64,000 nt of DNA from Pyxicephalus adspersus (lineage: Eukaryota; Chordata; Amphibia; Anura; Pyxicephalidae): positions 57,545,085-57,609,084 of the forward strand of contig NC_092861.1 of assembly GCF_032062135.1 (NCBI RefSeq), in the 5' to 3' direction. Of this stretch, positions 34,701 to 45,255 are shown one piece after another. The notes beneath the pieces are model-generated. The model worked only from the letters and a program-made list of their open reading frames with translations. It was not told where the DNA came from and searched no databases. Numbering within the stretch: position 1 is the first letter of the stretch; each line of letters begins with the position of its first letter. The translations under genes were made by a program, and so were the position numbers.

Positions 34701-37439
34701 TTACAAAGTAATATATTACTGTCTAGTATTGTGATGTTGGTGTCATGTTTTAGTATCTTATGGTAGATTACACTGTATGTGATATGATTAAGCAAAATGA
34801 TTTCCTGTCCCTTGTATCCTCGAACTCCCTCTGCTTCTTTCACGTGTATTTTAGCATTGCAGAACCATACTTGGCATATGGAGGGTTTTATCTGACTAAA
34901 GCTGCTTATAGTACAGTGCTTATGCTGAGCCTAAAGCTGTTCCTGAGGAAATACTGCTCTGTCTTTGATTAATGAAGGCAGTGCTAGTGCTGTTCACATA
35001 CATTGTGCTTCTTATATCATTGAGCTATTTGTTAACTTATAGTTCACTAGACTTTTCCAAAATACCCTCATATACTAATTTAAAAACACAACTACGGCAC
35101 TTGTTTTCTGAAGACATCCTTATTTAGCTAAAAACATTGAAATATACCTCATTGTAAGTCCCATCTATGATCACTTATCCTTCCACAGTTTTTAAATATT
35201 TTAACTTGAGCAAAACAAAAACACTTTTTATTGGTCTATTCAATCATTTTCCAGAAGAATGAAACTTAAACTGGAAAAAAGGCCAAAAATGCATTTAAAG
35301 GGTAAAGCTCTAGTCACCAGAACTTCCCATGGTTTCTGTGGAGCTAATATTTTCCTGATTTACCATACTTTGTTGTCTTTTTGTTAAAGCAGCCCTCTTG
35401 GTAGGGGAAGGGCTTTATACCATTACAACTTTCTGCCTCATGAGAGTAGCATTCAGAGTCAGCAGTGCTTTAGATCACACACATATACATGAGGCTCCAG
35501 CTACAGCAGTGCCTTGGCATACTCACATACCATGGAGTACACTGATATCTTTTGAAAATCTTAGCAAAGCTTTATTTCTAAGTTGTGTTCTGCTTTAAAC
35601 AACTGAACTGGTTAAATCTAAGCTGTATGTAATAATCTCTTGTCCTATACCATCTCTCATAGGAGCTGAAGTTTAAATTCAGGCTGCCTGATGAAGTAGT
35701 AGTAGTTCATGTTGTGTAGGTCAGGTGTTAAAGAGGACCTCCACCCACCCACTCCACCTCTTCTAGTGATCTGATTGTCTAGAGAGGTGCTTTACTTACG
35801 CTCTTACTCCACAAAATTCTGTGCATGCATTAATTTTGGTCACCCACTCTTTCTGACTGGAGGACAAATGAAAAGAAAAAAAGTACTGTGGTCACAGGTG
35901 ACAAACAGGGTAGAGGTGAGGCTCGCTCCATCACCCAGCGATCCCTGCATGCACTACCCAGGCCCCAGTCAGACTTCTTTGGCACCAGCACTAAATTAAA
36001 ATGGGATGAGCATTACCAATTTCAAAGTTTTGCAGGAAAAAATCCATTGTCGAGAAAGAAATGTTAGCTATTTGCCTATATATGAGGTGCTTACTTACCG
36101 AGCTGCACACATGTAGCTTCTGTTCATTCCCCCCCTCCTGTATTGTGGACGAGTAAGGGAAAAATGTTTTTTTCTGTTCATTGTTGTAGCCCACTTGTGA
36201 ATTTAAGTGGGAAAAATGCATAACTTTATAAATGTAACTGTTATCGTTTTTTATTAAACATACGCGGAGGGCTCTGTTTCTGCAAACATATTTATGGAGA
36301 GATCAGATAAATCTGGTTTCAGGTATCCAGATTTGTGTTGCTAGCCCATTCCGATATTAGTCCCTTAGGGGCAGTAACATAAAAAAATAAGGTTAGTGAA
36401 GGAGTGGGTGGTAGGCAGAAGGCATCAGATCTCTGGTCACTCCAAATATGTTGGGCTGGTGGTCCTAGGTGGAGATACGTGACTATTCGTACACCAGTCA
36501 GAGGTGTGAAGTCAGTAAAGCATTGTGGGCATTTTATATAGCTATCTGCTCACTTATGTGCACTGCAATCTCTTCATCAGGGAAAGAAAAGCCTTCCAAA
36601 GTTTTAAGGCTTTGAGATGTCATGTGACACAGTGCCAGGAACTGTAAGTAAAGCTGATGCTAGGGAATGTGAAAAGGTATCTCACAAGAAACCATGTTGT
36701 GTAAAAATACCCACCTAATAATTTGGCACACTGCATTTCTTTAACCCCCCCCCCCCCTTCTACCTTGAAAGGGCTAATTGCCTACCCTGGTCTTTCCCTA
36801 GGTATGGTTTATAATAAAGAGCTGTGATTATTATTAGCATAGTTATTGTTTAGGTACACATGACCTTCAAATGCTAATACAGGATAAAGGAATCTAAAGT
36901 TAGAATGTACTCTGACACTTTGTTAGATGGGGGGCCCAGGGAATCAAAAGACAGGAAAAGGTAGGTGTTGTGTTTACCCAGCCTAAAACAATACATATAT
37001 TTTACAATGTTTAAACTTTTTTTCATTGTACCTGTGATTTTAAATATTTGCAGTGCACATGTCTAAGGGTATGATCTAACTCCTATCCAATCCCTATAAA
37101 ATAAATGATATATGTCTTATGGTAAAATGTATTGTAAAGTCATGCATTAGTCTTTTATATATTTAATACTATAAAAATATTTTATATGATGTTTTACCGT
37201 ATCACCCTGATGTCATCATATTTTTCTTTTGGTTAATGCTGTGCATGTTTATGTTAAATTGAGTAAATTGAGTTTTCCAGACGTAAGATGGAAAACGCTT
37301 GCTTTAGTGTGGGGGTGGTGAATGGATTTTGTTTTATATTCCTTCCACACCCCTCCCAAATGTCAGATGTTTTACTGGATTAGAGTTTGTTTTCCCTAAA
37401 AAGGAGAGACTTTATGTGAAGTCATCTCTCTCTAGTTCT
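28713..37439 (+). other. tnk2: Probable tnk2 intron DNA
   Basis: Nearly 9 kb of AT-rich sequence. It contains a repeat at 29130-29320 shared with 55260-55490. All open frames are short and unlike known proteins. A perfect donor-like GAG|GTAAGT at 33232-33237 follows a stretch without other support. No gene is called. Confidence 0.5.
29130..29320 (+). repeat. Interspersed repeat pair member
   Basis: Shares ATTGAAAGAACTGAAATTCA and GG.CAGGAACAGC with 55260-55490, followed by an AAGGGCT block in both. Class unknown. Confidence 0.6.
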
Positions 37440-37673
37440 TGCCAAATGTCCTCAGACTAGGGGGTGGCCGCCCAAACTGTAAAGGACCTCTGAGACTGGT
37501 AAACATAGGCAGGAATTGGTAGTGTGTCACATGGATATTACAGCCAGCAGGTGAATGGTTCCTTTAAGAGGTTAGTGACCTCACATTCACGTGTCCTGGA
37601 GCACAGTGGCTTGTATGTGCTGTACTCAGGTCATGCTTCAGGTTAGACGCTTGAGCTCAGCATCATGCTGGAG
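37440..37673 (+). other. tnk2: Candidate alternative tnk2 first exon (ATG CTG GAG then donor)
   Basis: ATG at 37665-37667 opens MLE and meets a strong donor GAG|GTAAGAA at 37673/37674 in phase 0, the same phase as the recognised tnk2 exon at 45196. The upstream 200 bp are less AT-rich than the surroundings. Only three codons would be encoded, so sequence cannot prove it; chance is a real possibility. The start of the exon is not determined. Confidence 0.2.
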
Positions 37674-38534
37674 GTAAGAAAATGCACAGTCTTGGCCCAA
37701 ACACCTCCCCTCAATGTATTTTTAACCCGGTATGGTATCTCAGTAGTTTACATCAGGATGTGTCAGCCTAGTACAGACAAGCCTAAACTAGACTTTCTAA
37801 CTAAATATGTCACTTTTAAAGCTGCAAAGAATTATTTTTTTTACTTGTATGTGTATAGCACTTTATGAATTGTTTCATATTAAAGGAATAATGTTGGTTT
37901 GACAGTTTAGTGTATTGTAAAAATGGAAGCTCGAGACGAAAGTTGCACCTTTTTTTGTATTTGTTAAAAAAAAATGTATTTAACAATATTGCTGGATTAG
38001 TTATCTGAATTGTATCTTCTTAATGTCTTTCTGCAATTCATCAGACAGTTGAAATCAATATAAAATAACAGCAAAACCCCTTTTAGGCTGCAGTTCCTCC
38101 CACAATAAAGGTCCCATAGTTCTCCCAGAGGTATCAAGGTTCACAGGTATCACAGGTTGTTCCTATAGTGTGCACACTATCTGTGTGTGGGATAGCACAC
38201 TCTGAATGTCCAGTTTTGCACAAACTATGAACATTCAGTTACTTAAAGTCTAAATAAACTGCCCAATATACAATATTTTCTTTACAGTAGTCCCTTTGGT
38301 GCAAAAAGTATTTTGCATAAAAATATGTTAGCCCATAAAACACCCATGTACAATTTAAGGGTCACCTTTAAGGAGAGGCGACATAGAAAGCTGCACTCCT
38401 AAAGCTTTAAATAAGCGTGTCACCTGTCTGATGTGGCAGAGGTGACATAGATGACAAGATCCACTTTACAGATTGCAGCCAAAACAGTAAACTGATGTAT
38501 TTAATTTGTCCATTGTCTGAATAGTTATTTTTTT

Positions 38535-38760
38535 ACTGGTGGTGGGGTTGTGGTGAATTTACCTCTTCCTCATCCCAAGAAACAGCTTCCTCTGGGTAGA
38601 CACTACATGTAGCTCCAAAGGGAATAAATAGAGGCGGCAGTGTGCAGTACCAATACTGTTACCATTAGCACTGAGGCTGGATGTAATTGCTGTAGTTCTA
38701 TAGATCGGTACAGGTGGTTGCCAAAGCAGCAGTGGCGGCTGTATTACTGAACTTATAACT
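38535..38760. repeat. Interspersed repeat (AGAGGCGGCAG family), copy 1
   Basis: Shares GGTGGTG.GGTTG, TTACCTC.TCCTCAT, ATAAAT.GAGGCGGCAG with 42760-42970 in the same order. Confidence 0.65.
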
Positions 38761-40448
38761 CTAGTATATCTGAGGAATAGGTGTGCGAATTTAGTGAAAA
38801 AAAAACAGTTTAGAAATCTGTTTATAGTAAATGCCAAAACATTTACAGTTAAAACAGTGTTGCTGAAGACCATGTATAATATATATTTACATACGTCAAA
38901 GTAAATATTGGACATTTTAGGTTTATGTAAGCAGTTCCACAAACATTCAAGGAAAACCCAGCATTCCAAAACATCTATGCACTACAAACATCTATGCTTA
39001 TGCTCCCAGAGCAAAGTTGCTGTTTGGGCTTTATGTAATAAACAAGACTGCATACAAAGTAAAAGAAAGTAAAGCTGTGTACCAATGCTAAATTTTTGTT
39101 GCCCCAAAGGTTTTCATCCTGAGCAAAAGCCTGGTGCCTGTTCAGCTGGCCCAAACGGTCACTAAATGACCAACAGGCATGACCACTGTTGTTTGCTAAT
39201 GGGGACCAAGTGGAGCAGTGATGTCCTCTTCGAAGAATAGAACATTGTTATCTGTACAGTGTATATTCATGCTAATGTCGATTGCAGGTTTATACAGGGA
39301 TTTAGATTCTAGTTGGTCGTTAAAAGAAACATGTATTAGGGAAATTAGGAGACTGTTACAGCTGACAGACAAGAATTACTAGGTACCTTGCTGCCTTTGG
39401 CTTCACCACTTCTCTGACCAAGAACATGCATCCTGATTAGAAAGTCACAGCTCCTGCCCCTGCATGTTTTATATATGTTATATATGCAACAATTAGGAGC
39501 AATGTTTATACAGCCCTCAAGGTAAATATGAGGAGCAACAATTGGAGGAATGTTTTAAAGCTGTTTAATCTGTGGCCTCTGTCCTTGTTAATGCACAAGT
39601 CTGTGTTCTATCTAAAATACTTTGTTTCAAAGGAAATTGTCCTTGTTATAATTCATTTCTGCAGTTAGATAAAAATGGTTTCAGGCATAAGAATTTCAAA
39701 CATTAACAACTTCTTATTGTGTTGTGTACTTTTATACATCACATACAGATATTTACATTGTTTACTGGAAATACAAGTGTATTCATACCCTATGGGAACC
39801 CATGGAATGAATGTGGAATACAGCCTTTTATGCCTCCCCCAAGTCCTGTTATTTTTTAGAGAACTTTCATTTGCTTGCAGAAAGTAAAATAGTTATATAC
39901 AGAAATGATAATATATTATGGGAACACTGTAGACTTTTTTCCTTATTCTCCATATATTTACACACATGACCAAGAAACACACCAATGCACACACTGCTCA
40001 CAGTTTTCTTTATACACACATGTACGCACACATTCATGCCATGCACACGCACAGACTTCTTCCATCAGACACACATTCTGTCATACAAACATCACAAACA
40101 TACTTCAGTCTTCAGTCTTGATGGTAGACAGGCATTAAATATTTGATTTATTCTTAAGGACATGGGGCTGCAGAAACTGGTATTAGTTATAAATGAGGGT
40201 GACTGATCCTGGGCTTTATAGGATCATACCATTATGTATCTTCCTTTGTGGGTGTAGAAAAATGGACATGGCTCACAGAGTGATCCTACTCAAACACCCT
40301 GCGCAAAGCTTTCTTTCACACTAACCCTTTCTGTGTCCCTAATGATAACCCACACACTTACCCTTCTCTAGGGTAAATGATTCCGCTTGTTTGCATAGTT
40401 ACTTCTTTGTGTGTACTTCTTTTGTGTTCAAGATCAAATCTGAAAACC
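38761..40448 (+). other. tnk2: Probable tnk2 intron DNA
   Basis: AT-rich DNA with an ACACA-rich stretch near 39960-40095. No gene is seen. Confidence 0.5.
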
Positions 40449-40451
40449 TTA

Positions 40452-40874
40452 AGGTGCGTACACACTTCCAATTTTTATCGTTCCAATCGAACGACGAACG
40501 ATCGATTGGGCAAAAAATCGTTCGTAAAAAAGTAACCAACGACGCCGACGAACGAGGAAAGTCGCTGGAAACGAACGACCGGACCGACGGATCGGATTGG
40601 ACGACGATCGTTGAACATCGTTCGTGTGTACGTTCGTTCGTTGATCGTCCATGGTCTGAGCATGCGGATGAACGAACGTCCGTTCACTTTCCTGTCGTGC
40701 ACATAGTTCCTCTATCGCTCAAACGATCGTATCTATTGTGTGTACAATATCTACGAATGATCGTGTCGTTAACTCTATGTGCAGGATCGGTGCTATACGA
40801 TCGTTCGTGTATATCATGCATGAACGTTCGTCGTTCGTTTTCCAACGATAATAATTGGAAGTGTGTACGTAGCT
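40452..40874. mobile_element. CGATCG-type MITE, copy 2
   Basis: Left end AGGTGCGTACACACTTCCAA, right end TTGGAAGTGTGTACGTAGCT. TTA lies on both sides (40449-40451 and 40875-40877). The interior is packed with CGAACG, CGATCG and CGTTCG, giving unusual CpG density and few stop codons. The subfamily with TTCCAAT next to the terminal repeat also includes copy 4 at 63703. Confidence 0.85.
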
Positions 40875-41477
40875 TTAGAGTTTACTGTTTAGAATTATGT
40901 GTTCTATTTGTATCAGAGATGGTGTCAGTTTTCATTATACATGTCTTCCTCTTTTATGTAAATTTAATACACTATAGGTTTATCTAAAACATTTGGATAC
41001 GTAAACAGATCGTTATACAGCCTTAGTTTCCTTTCAGCTATCCGAGGAGCAATGCTATTTGTAGCAGTCAGGAAAAAGCTGTAGGTGAAAAATAAACAAA
41101 TCAGATTTATTATTAGGTTTCTAAGTATTAAACAGTGTTAAATAATTTGTCTCTGGTGTAACAGATCAGAGCTGTTTGTTACACACTTTACATGAGGGCA
41201 CAGCACATTTATTGGTGGCAAACAATAATGAAGTAAAAAATAATTTAGGAGCAAATGATCAATTTTAACCAATTCAAAAGTACAAAATACTTTATCTTGT
41301 AAAAAGTGGGGAAGGATGTGTACTTTTGGCCTATTTTGTTCCCCTTCAATAAATGCTTTAAAAACAACACATTTTGAAGGTTTTGTTTTTTACATTTATT
41401 TAATTGGCAGTTCTATTGATTACTGTATTAAATGTTAGCAGTGACTGCTGCATTTTTAGCTATACGTTTATACTTAA

Positions 41478-41645
41478 AGAGGAACTAAACGAAAAAATAC
41501 ACTTACCTTCAAGCTTGCAGGGCAGTTCGATCCATCCGGAGGTCTCTTCCACCCGTGCGCCAGGCGCCGACATCTTCGTCTCTTCCTCCGGGTTCTTCAT
41601 CCTACATCATCCGACCCAGGCGCGAAAATGGGTGACGTAGGATGG
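41478..41645. repeat. CpG-bearing interspersed sequence
   Basis: Begins AAAGAGGAACTAAACG and contains an imperfect inverted pair CATCCTACATCATCC / GGGTGACGTAGGATG. It resembles frog repeats by memory; there is no second copy in the window. Confidence 0.35.
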
Positions 41646-41739
41646 AAAAAAACATGCATGAGATCAGCAAATTTTTTCCCACGAAAAGGCTTCTTTTGCG
41701 CATGCTTGAGATGCTTGAATTATTCTTGATGGCCTAGGC

Positions 41740-42063
41740 CAGGGGTCGGCAAAGTTTGTTCCGGCCTAACGTCCCATGGCCAATGCGGCCTAATGCCGGC
41801 CCGGCAACCAGCAGCGAAAGCCAGAACAAACTACCGGAGCTCCGGAGCCTCATACGGCTCTTGAACCTCCGTGTGGTGGCTCCCTTCTCCATTTACCGTG
41901 GCCAGCGTTAACACTTCTGCTGCCAGGGTAAATAGGGAACATTCCCTCTCCTCCGTATGCATTGGGGAGGAGAGAGATTTCCCTTCAGGGGGCGTTGCTG
42001 GCGGGGGGCAGAGACATTAGGGCAGGGCTCGAGAGAGAGTAAGGCCTAGTGTTCTGACCTCTG
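41740..42063. mobile_element. hAT-like non-autonomous element
   Basis: Left end CAGGGGTCGGCAAAG, right end the inverse of CAGAGGTCAGAACAC. It is flanked by GCCTAGGC (41732-41739) and GCCTAGGT (42064-42071), a 7-of-8 match for an 8-bp target duplication, the hAT hallmark. The interior is GC-rich and encodes no transposase. Confidence 0.7.
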
Positions 42064-42096
42064 GCCTAGGTGGTCGAGAATTAGAGGGTGGTGCTG

Positions 42097-42125
42097 CCCC
42101 CCCCCCCCCCCCTTTTTTTTTTTTT
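42097..42125. repeat. C16-T13 run
   Basis: Homopolymer C followed directly by homopolymer T. Confidence 0.95.
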
Positions 42126-42759
42126 AAAGAAAGGGTGTTGCACTAAGGTACCCTGGTTTATATTTGGATCAGTTTTTAGATCCTGGGACATATCTGCCTA
42201 CAGCCAGCTGCATTTTAGGTCTATGTTCTTTAGGATTGTTGAGGATCTGGTCAGTTAGGTCCAAAATATTGTTGAAAAAAGGAAAACAATATTTTAACAT
42301 TATTAATATTAACAAAAACAAAATGACATGGCAATAGTGTATGATAAACAGCGTTTTATCAAACTAAATGTAATCCTTTTCAGGGTTTACATTTACTTTA
42401 GGCTTTGTCACAGTATATGTATATAGGTTCACATGCAGAACCCATCAACAAAAGTAGGGATCTCTGGTCACGTTCATATTCCATTCCAATGACACATTGG
42501 TAAAAAAAAAAAAACCTGTCCCTTCTGCAATACATGACTTGCCTGGGTGGATTTTTTTAATTTTTATAATAGGTACAGCTTTAAAAAGTATACATAGTGG
42601 TGAGAAGTGGTTCCATGGAGATGGCAATATTGCATGTATCATTTCCTGCTATCTACAACCTGAAAAAAAGAGACAAGAAATTAAACAGTTTACTCCAAAG
42701 TTAACTTTTTTGCAATAAAACTGCTTGCAAAAACTGCTAATGTGAACTAAACCTTTGGG

Positions 42760-42970
42760 TGTGTTCAGACTGGTGGTGAGGTTGCAGTGCAGTTACCTCA
42801 TCCTCATTCCTGGGAACTACTGTCAACTAGCCATGGCAGCCCAATAGATGATAAATGGAGGCGGCAGCTAGTGGCCACCAGGTGTCAAACCTGCAAAAAC
42901 CTTATAAGCTTGTGAGAGCTGCTGTTTAAGGATTGCTTGCTCTTGCTGCAGGTTTGAACCTGCACCTATG
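42760..42970. repeat. Interspersed repeat (GAGGCGGCAG family), copy 2
   Basis: Second copy of the repeat at 38535-38760. It begins around GTGTTCAGACTGGTGGTGAGG. Confidence 0.65.
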
Positions 42971-43709
42971 CAACAAACCTATATCATGGAACACTAGGGT
43001 TCTGCTGTGGGCAAAAAATAGTTAATGATCTGAAGTATAGCAAACTTTCAGTTAGAGTTGCAACTTGTCTGTTCTCCTGGCAATGGTTCCTGAGTGATAA
43101 AGATACAAATTTAGAAAAAGATATAATGTATAAATCTCCAGATCATCCAAGCTGGTGGGCTGCCCAGACTCACTGAAGGCTCCCTGCAAGGTCTTTCTCA
43201 AGCCCGGACTGAGCGGTTGTCTATTGAAGGGAAGTGAAAATTTCTGGGTAATCCACACTGCAAATTCTGTCTAGGGTGAAAACTGCAGTGAGATAACTGT
43301 TCTGACTCTACTGTTTGGCAGGGGTGCCTAGGTTAATAGAATGGCTAAAAAATGTATTTGTCAGGTAAAGAGTTTACCCATTTATAGTAAAACTGTATTT
43401 TAGGGTAATTGACAGAAGTTCAACTTTAGGTGCAATATCCGTGCATAGATTTATATATATATAAGGTAAAGTAGGAGACATGATAGCCTATGTGCTGGAT
43501 AGCGAATTTTTTATTTGTGTGTAATAAATACTAATTTATACATGTTAATGGTTGTTTAAAGCTTTGCTGTTATCTTGATTGTGTGATATGATTTTTAGTG
43601 TTTATTTTAATTCTTTATTTACAGCTGTATTTGTTTGAGCAATTTATACTGTGCGTGTTGTTACATTTTAGTTATTTTTTCAGTGATATATAAATATTAT
43701 TAATATTAT

Positions 43710-43855
43710 CTTTACATAGTATTTATATACCAGCGACATATTGTGCAGCGCTGTACAAAGTCCCTACTCATGTCACTAGCTGTCCCTCAAAGGGTCTCAC
43801 AATCTAATGTCCCTACCATACTCATATGTCATTACTATAGTCTAAGGTGAATTTT
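43710..43855. repeat. Probable interspersed repeat (GCGCTGTACAAAG...CTCACAATCTAA)
   Basis: Text typical of a frog repeat by memory: TATTTATATACCAGCGACATATT, GTGCAGCGCTGTACAAAG, GGGTCTCACAATCTAATG. A single clear copy here, so support is modest. Confidence 0.4.
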
Positions 43856-43869
43856 GAGATTGATCTGAG

Positions 43870-44087
43870 ATCTGTGCAGTGAAGCTGGGTGACCCATGTG
43901 GAATGGATTTCATAAACGCAATTTGCTATTTGTTAGCAAATGTTTTCAATCTTGGACCAGATCTATTTCAGATTTGCTGGATCACCCAGCTTCACTGCTG
44001 AAAGTGTATCCTCTCCACTTTCAGCAGTGAAGCTGGGTGATCCAGCAAATCTGAAATGAAATGGAGCTTTAATAAATGAGGCCCTGT
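43870..44087. mobile_element. Rearranged palindromic MITE, GGGCCTGATTTATTAAAG family, copy 2
   Basis: Arms GTGAAGCTGGGTGA.CCA and GGAATGGATTT match copy 1. The right end AGCTTTAATAAATGAGGCCC is kept. Unlike copy 1 it contains an extra internal inverted repeat: 43965-44006 and 44016-44057 are perfect inverse copies of 42 bp with a 9-base loop. Confidence 0.8.
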
Positions 44088-44199
44088 GATATAAATTGAC
44101 AATTCAGGATTGTAAGCTATCCTGAATTGTAATCACTATAAAGTGTTTTTTTTTCCCCACTTTAGCATCTCTTGTATGGGGTATAGCGTTATTTCCATC

Positions 44200-45195
44200 C
44201 TAGAGATGACTAAAATGAATAAAGAGCTGCCAGTAGGAGACAGTGTGAAGTGTGAAGCAGATCATCCTGCCTTCCCCTCCTTCCTCTCTGATACATGGAG
44301 ATGCATGGATGTGGGGGTGGGGCTGCCCAGCAGATGTGCTGTGGGTGATCGCCTCTGGGTTGGGAGTCTCTTCTGAACCTTCACTAATCTGCAGTGAGAG
44401 GTGGAGACAGAAAGGAGCTGCTGGCACTGACACAGAGGGAGGGTGTGCATTGTACCCAGCAGTGGGGGGCGTGAAGCTGCAGTGCAGAACTGCGACAGCC
44501 TTATGCATGGTCACTTGTGTCTGCTTAATAAATGCAGAATGACCTTCTGGAATTGCTTGCACTAATGTTCCTGCATCTCATGTCACATGTGCACCTTGCA
44601 GCCACTCTTGTGATGGCAACTTCATTGGAGGAAACCTAGCATACCTGCTCATGCATCTGCTGCTATGAGGACACAGTATGTTGCTGTTGCTTGGATTGTT
44701 CAGGGTCAGATAGGATGGCTGCTATAGCAGTAAGCAATATGTCAGCTAAGAAGGATGCTATGTACACCTACGGTGGGTCATCTTCCTTCAGGGTCTAGTG
44801 TGTCACTGACAGAGGAAGCACAATGGAGTTCCTAGAATCTGCTTGATGCAGCCATTCATAAATGTGTAGACTGCACAGGAATACCTGAAGAAGTGTGCAC
44901 TTGTGGTTACTTTTTCATTGTGCTGCTGCACCAAGCGTTAGCTCTCGTGTCATCCTGGTAGTACTTACATCTTCTGAGAACAATGAGAAAGAAATGATGA
45001 GGGAAATACATGAAGCCTGATCGTGTCGTCCTCCACAATGTCTCCTTAACTATTGCTTGTAGTGGAAGTTACTGTGAAGCATTTGATGTTCTCAGTAGGC
45101 AATTGTTGCTGCTCCATCTCTTGCCTGTAAATGTGGATGTTGTGTGGGTGATATCTTCATGTTGGACTGCTGTCATCGTGGTACCCTGGGCCAAT
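44200..45195 (+). promoter_or_regulatory. tnk2: Probable upstream region and 5' UTR of the tnk2 alternative first exon
   Basis: GC content rises from about 44280 to 44700, then runs into the exon whose ATG is at 45196. The in-frame upstream stretch has an ATG at 45010 with no similarity to known proteins. The transcription start is not visible from the sequence alone. Confidence 0.35.
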
Positions 45196-45255
45196 ATGGG
45201 AGAGAAGTCTGACTATCAGAGGCTATCTAGCAGCGAGTGCAAGGAGGAGAATGAG
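45196..45255 (+). CDS. tnk2: ACK1/TNK2 tyrosine kinase, alternative first coding exon
   Basis: TNK2 (ACK1) is a non-receptor tyrosine kinase with SAM, kinase, SH3, Cdc42-binding and UBA regions, acting in receptor endocytosis and signalling. ATG at 45196 starts MGEKSDYQRL, then SSSECKEENE. A clean donor follows (GAATGAG|GTAAAG at 45255/45256), phase 0. Human TNK2 has a longer isoform that begins MGERSAYQRLAGGEEG... ahead of its usual MQPEEGTGW start. Identity over the first ten residues is eight of ten, and the exon is acidic in both. Position (downstream of tfrc, same strand) matches human 3q29 gene order. The exon carrying the SAM domain is not in the window, so the next intron exceeds 18 kb. 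A chance match is unlikely given the start, donor, phase and synteny. Confidence 0.8.

Noticed and set aside
38559..38969. 136-codon minus-strand open frame
   Set aside because: It overlaps a repeat shared with 42760-42970 and has no known similarity.
40391..40987. 198-codon open frame on the + strand
   Set aside because: It lies across MITE copy 2, whose CGAACG/CGATCG repeats happen to lack stop codons. No known protein similarity; residues are repetitive Arg/Ser/Asp.
44200..44562. 120-codon minus-strand and 96-codon plus-strand frames
   Set aside because: They overlap each other in a GC-richer stretch before the tnk2 exon. Neither resembles a protein family.
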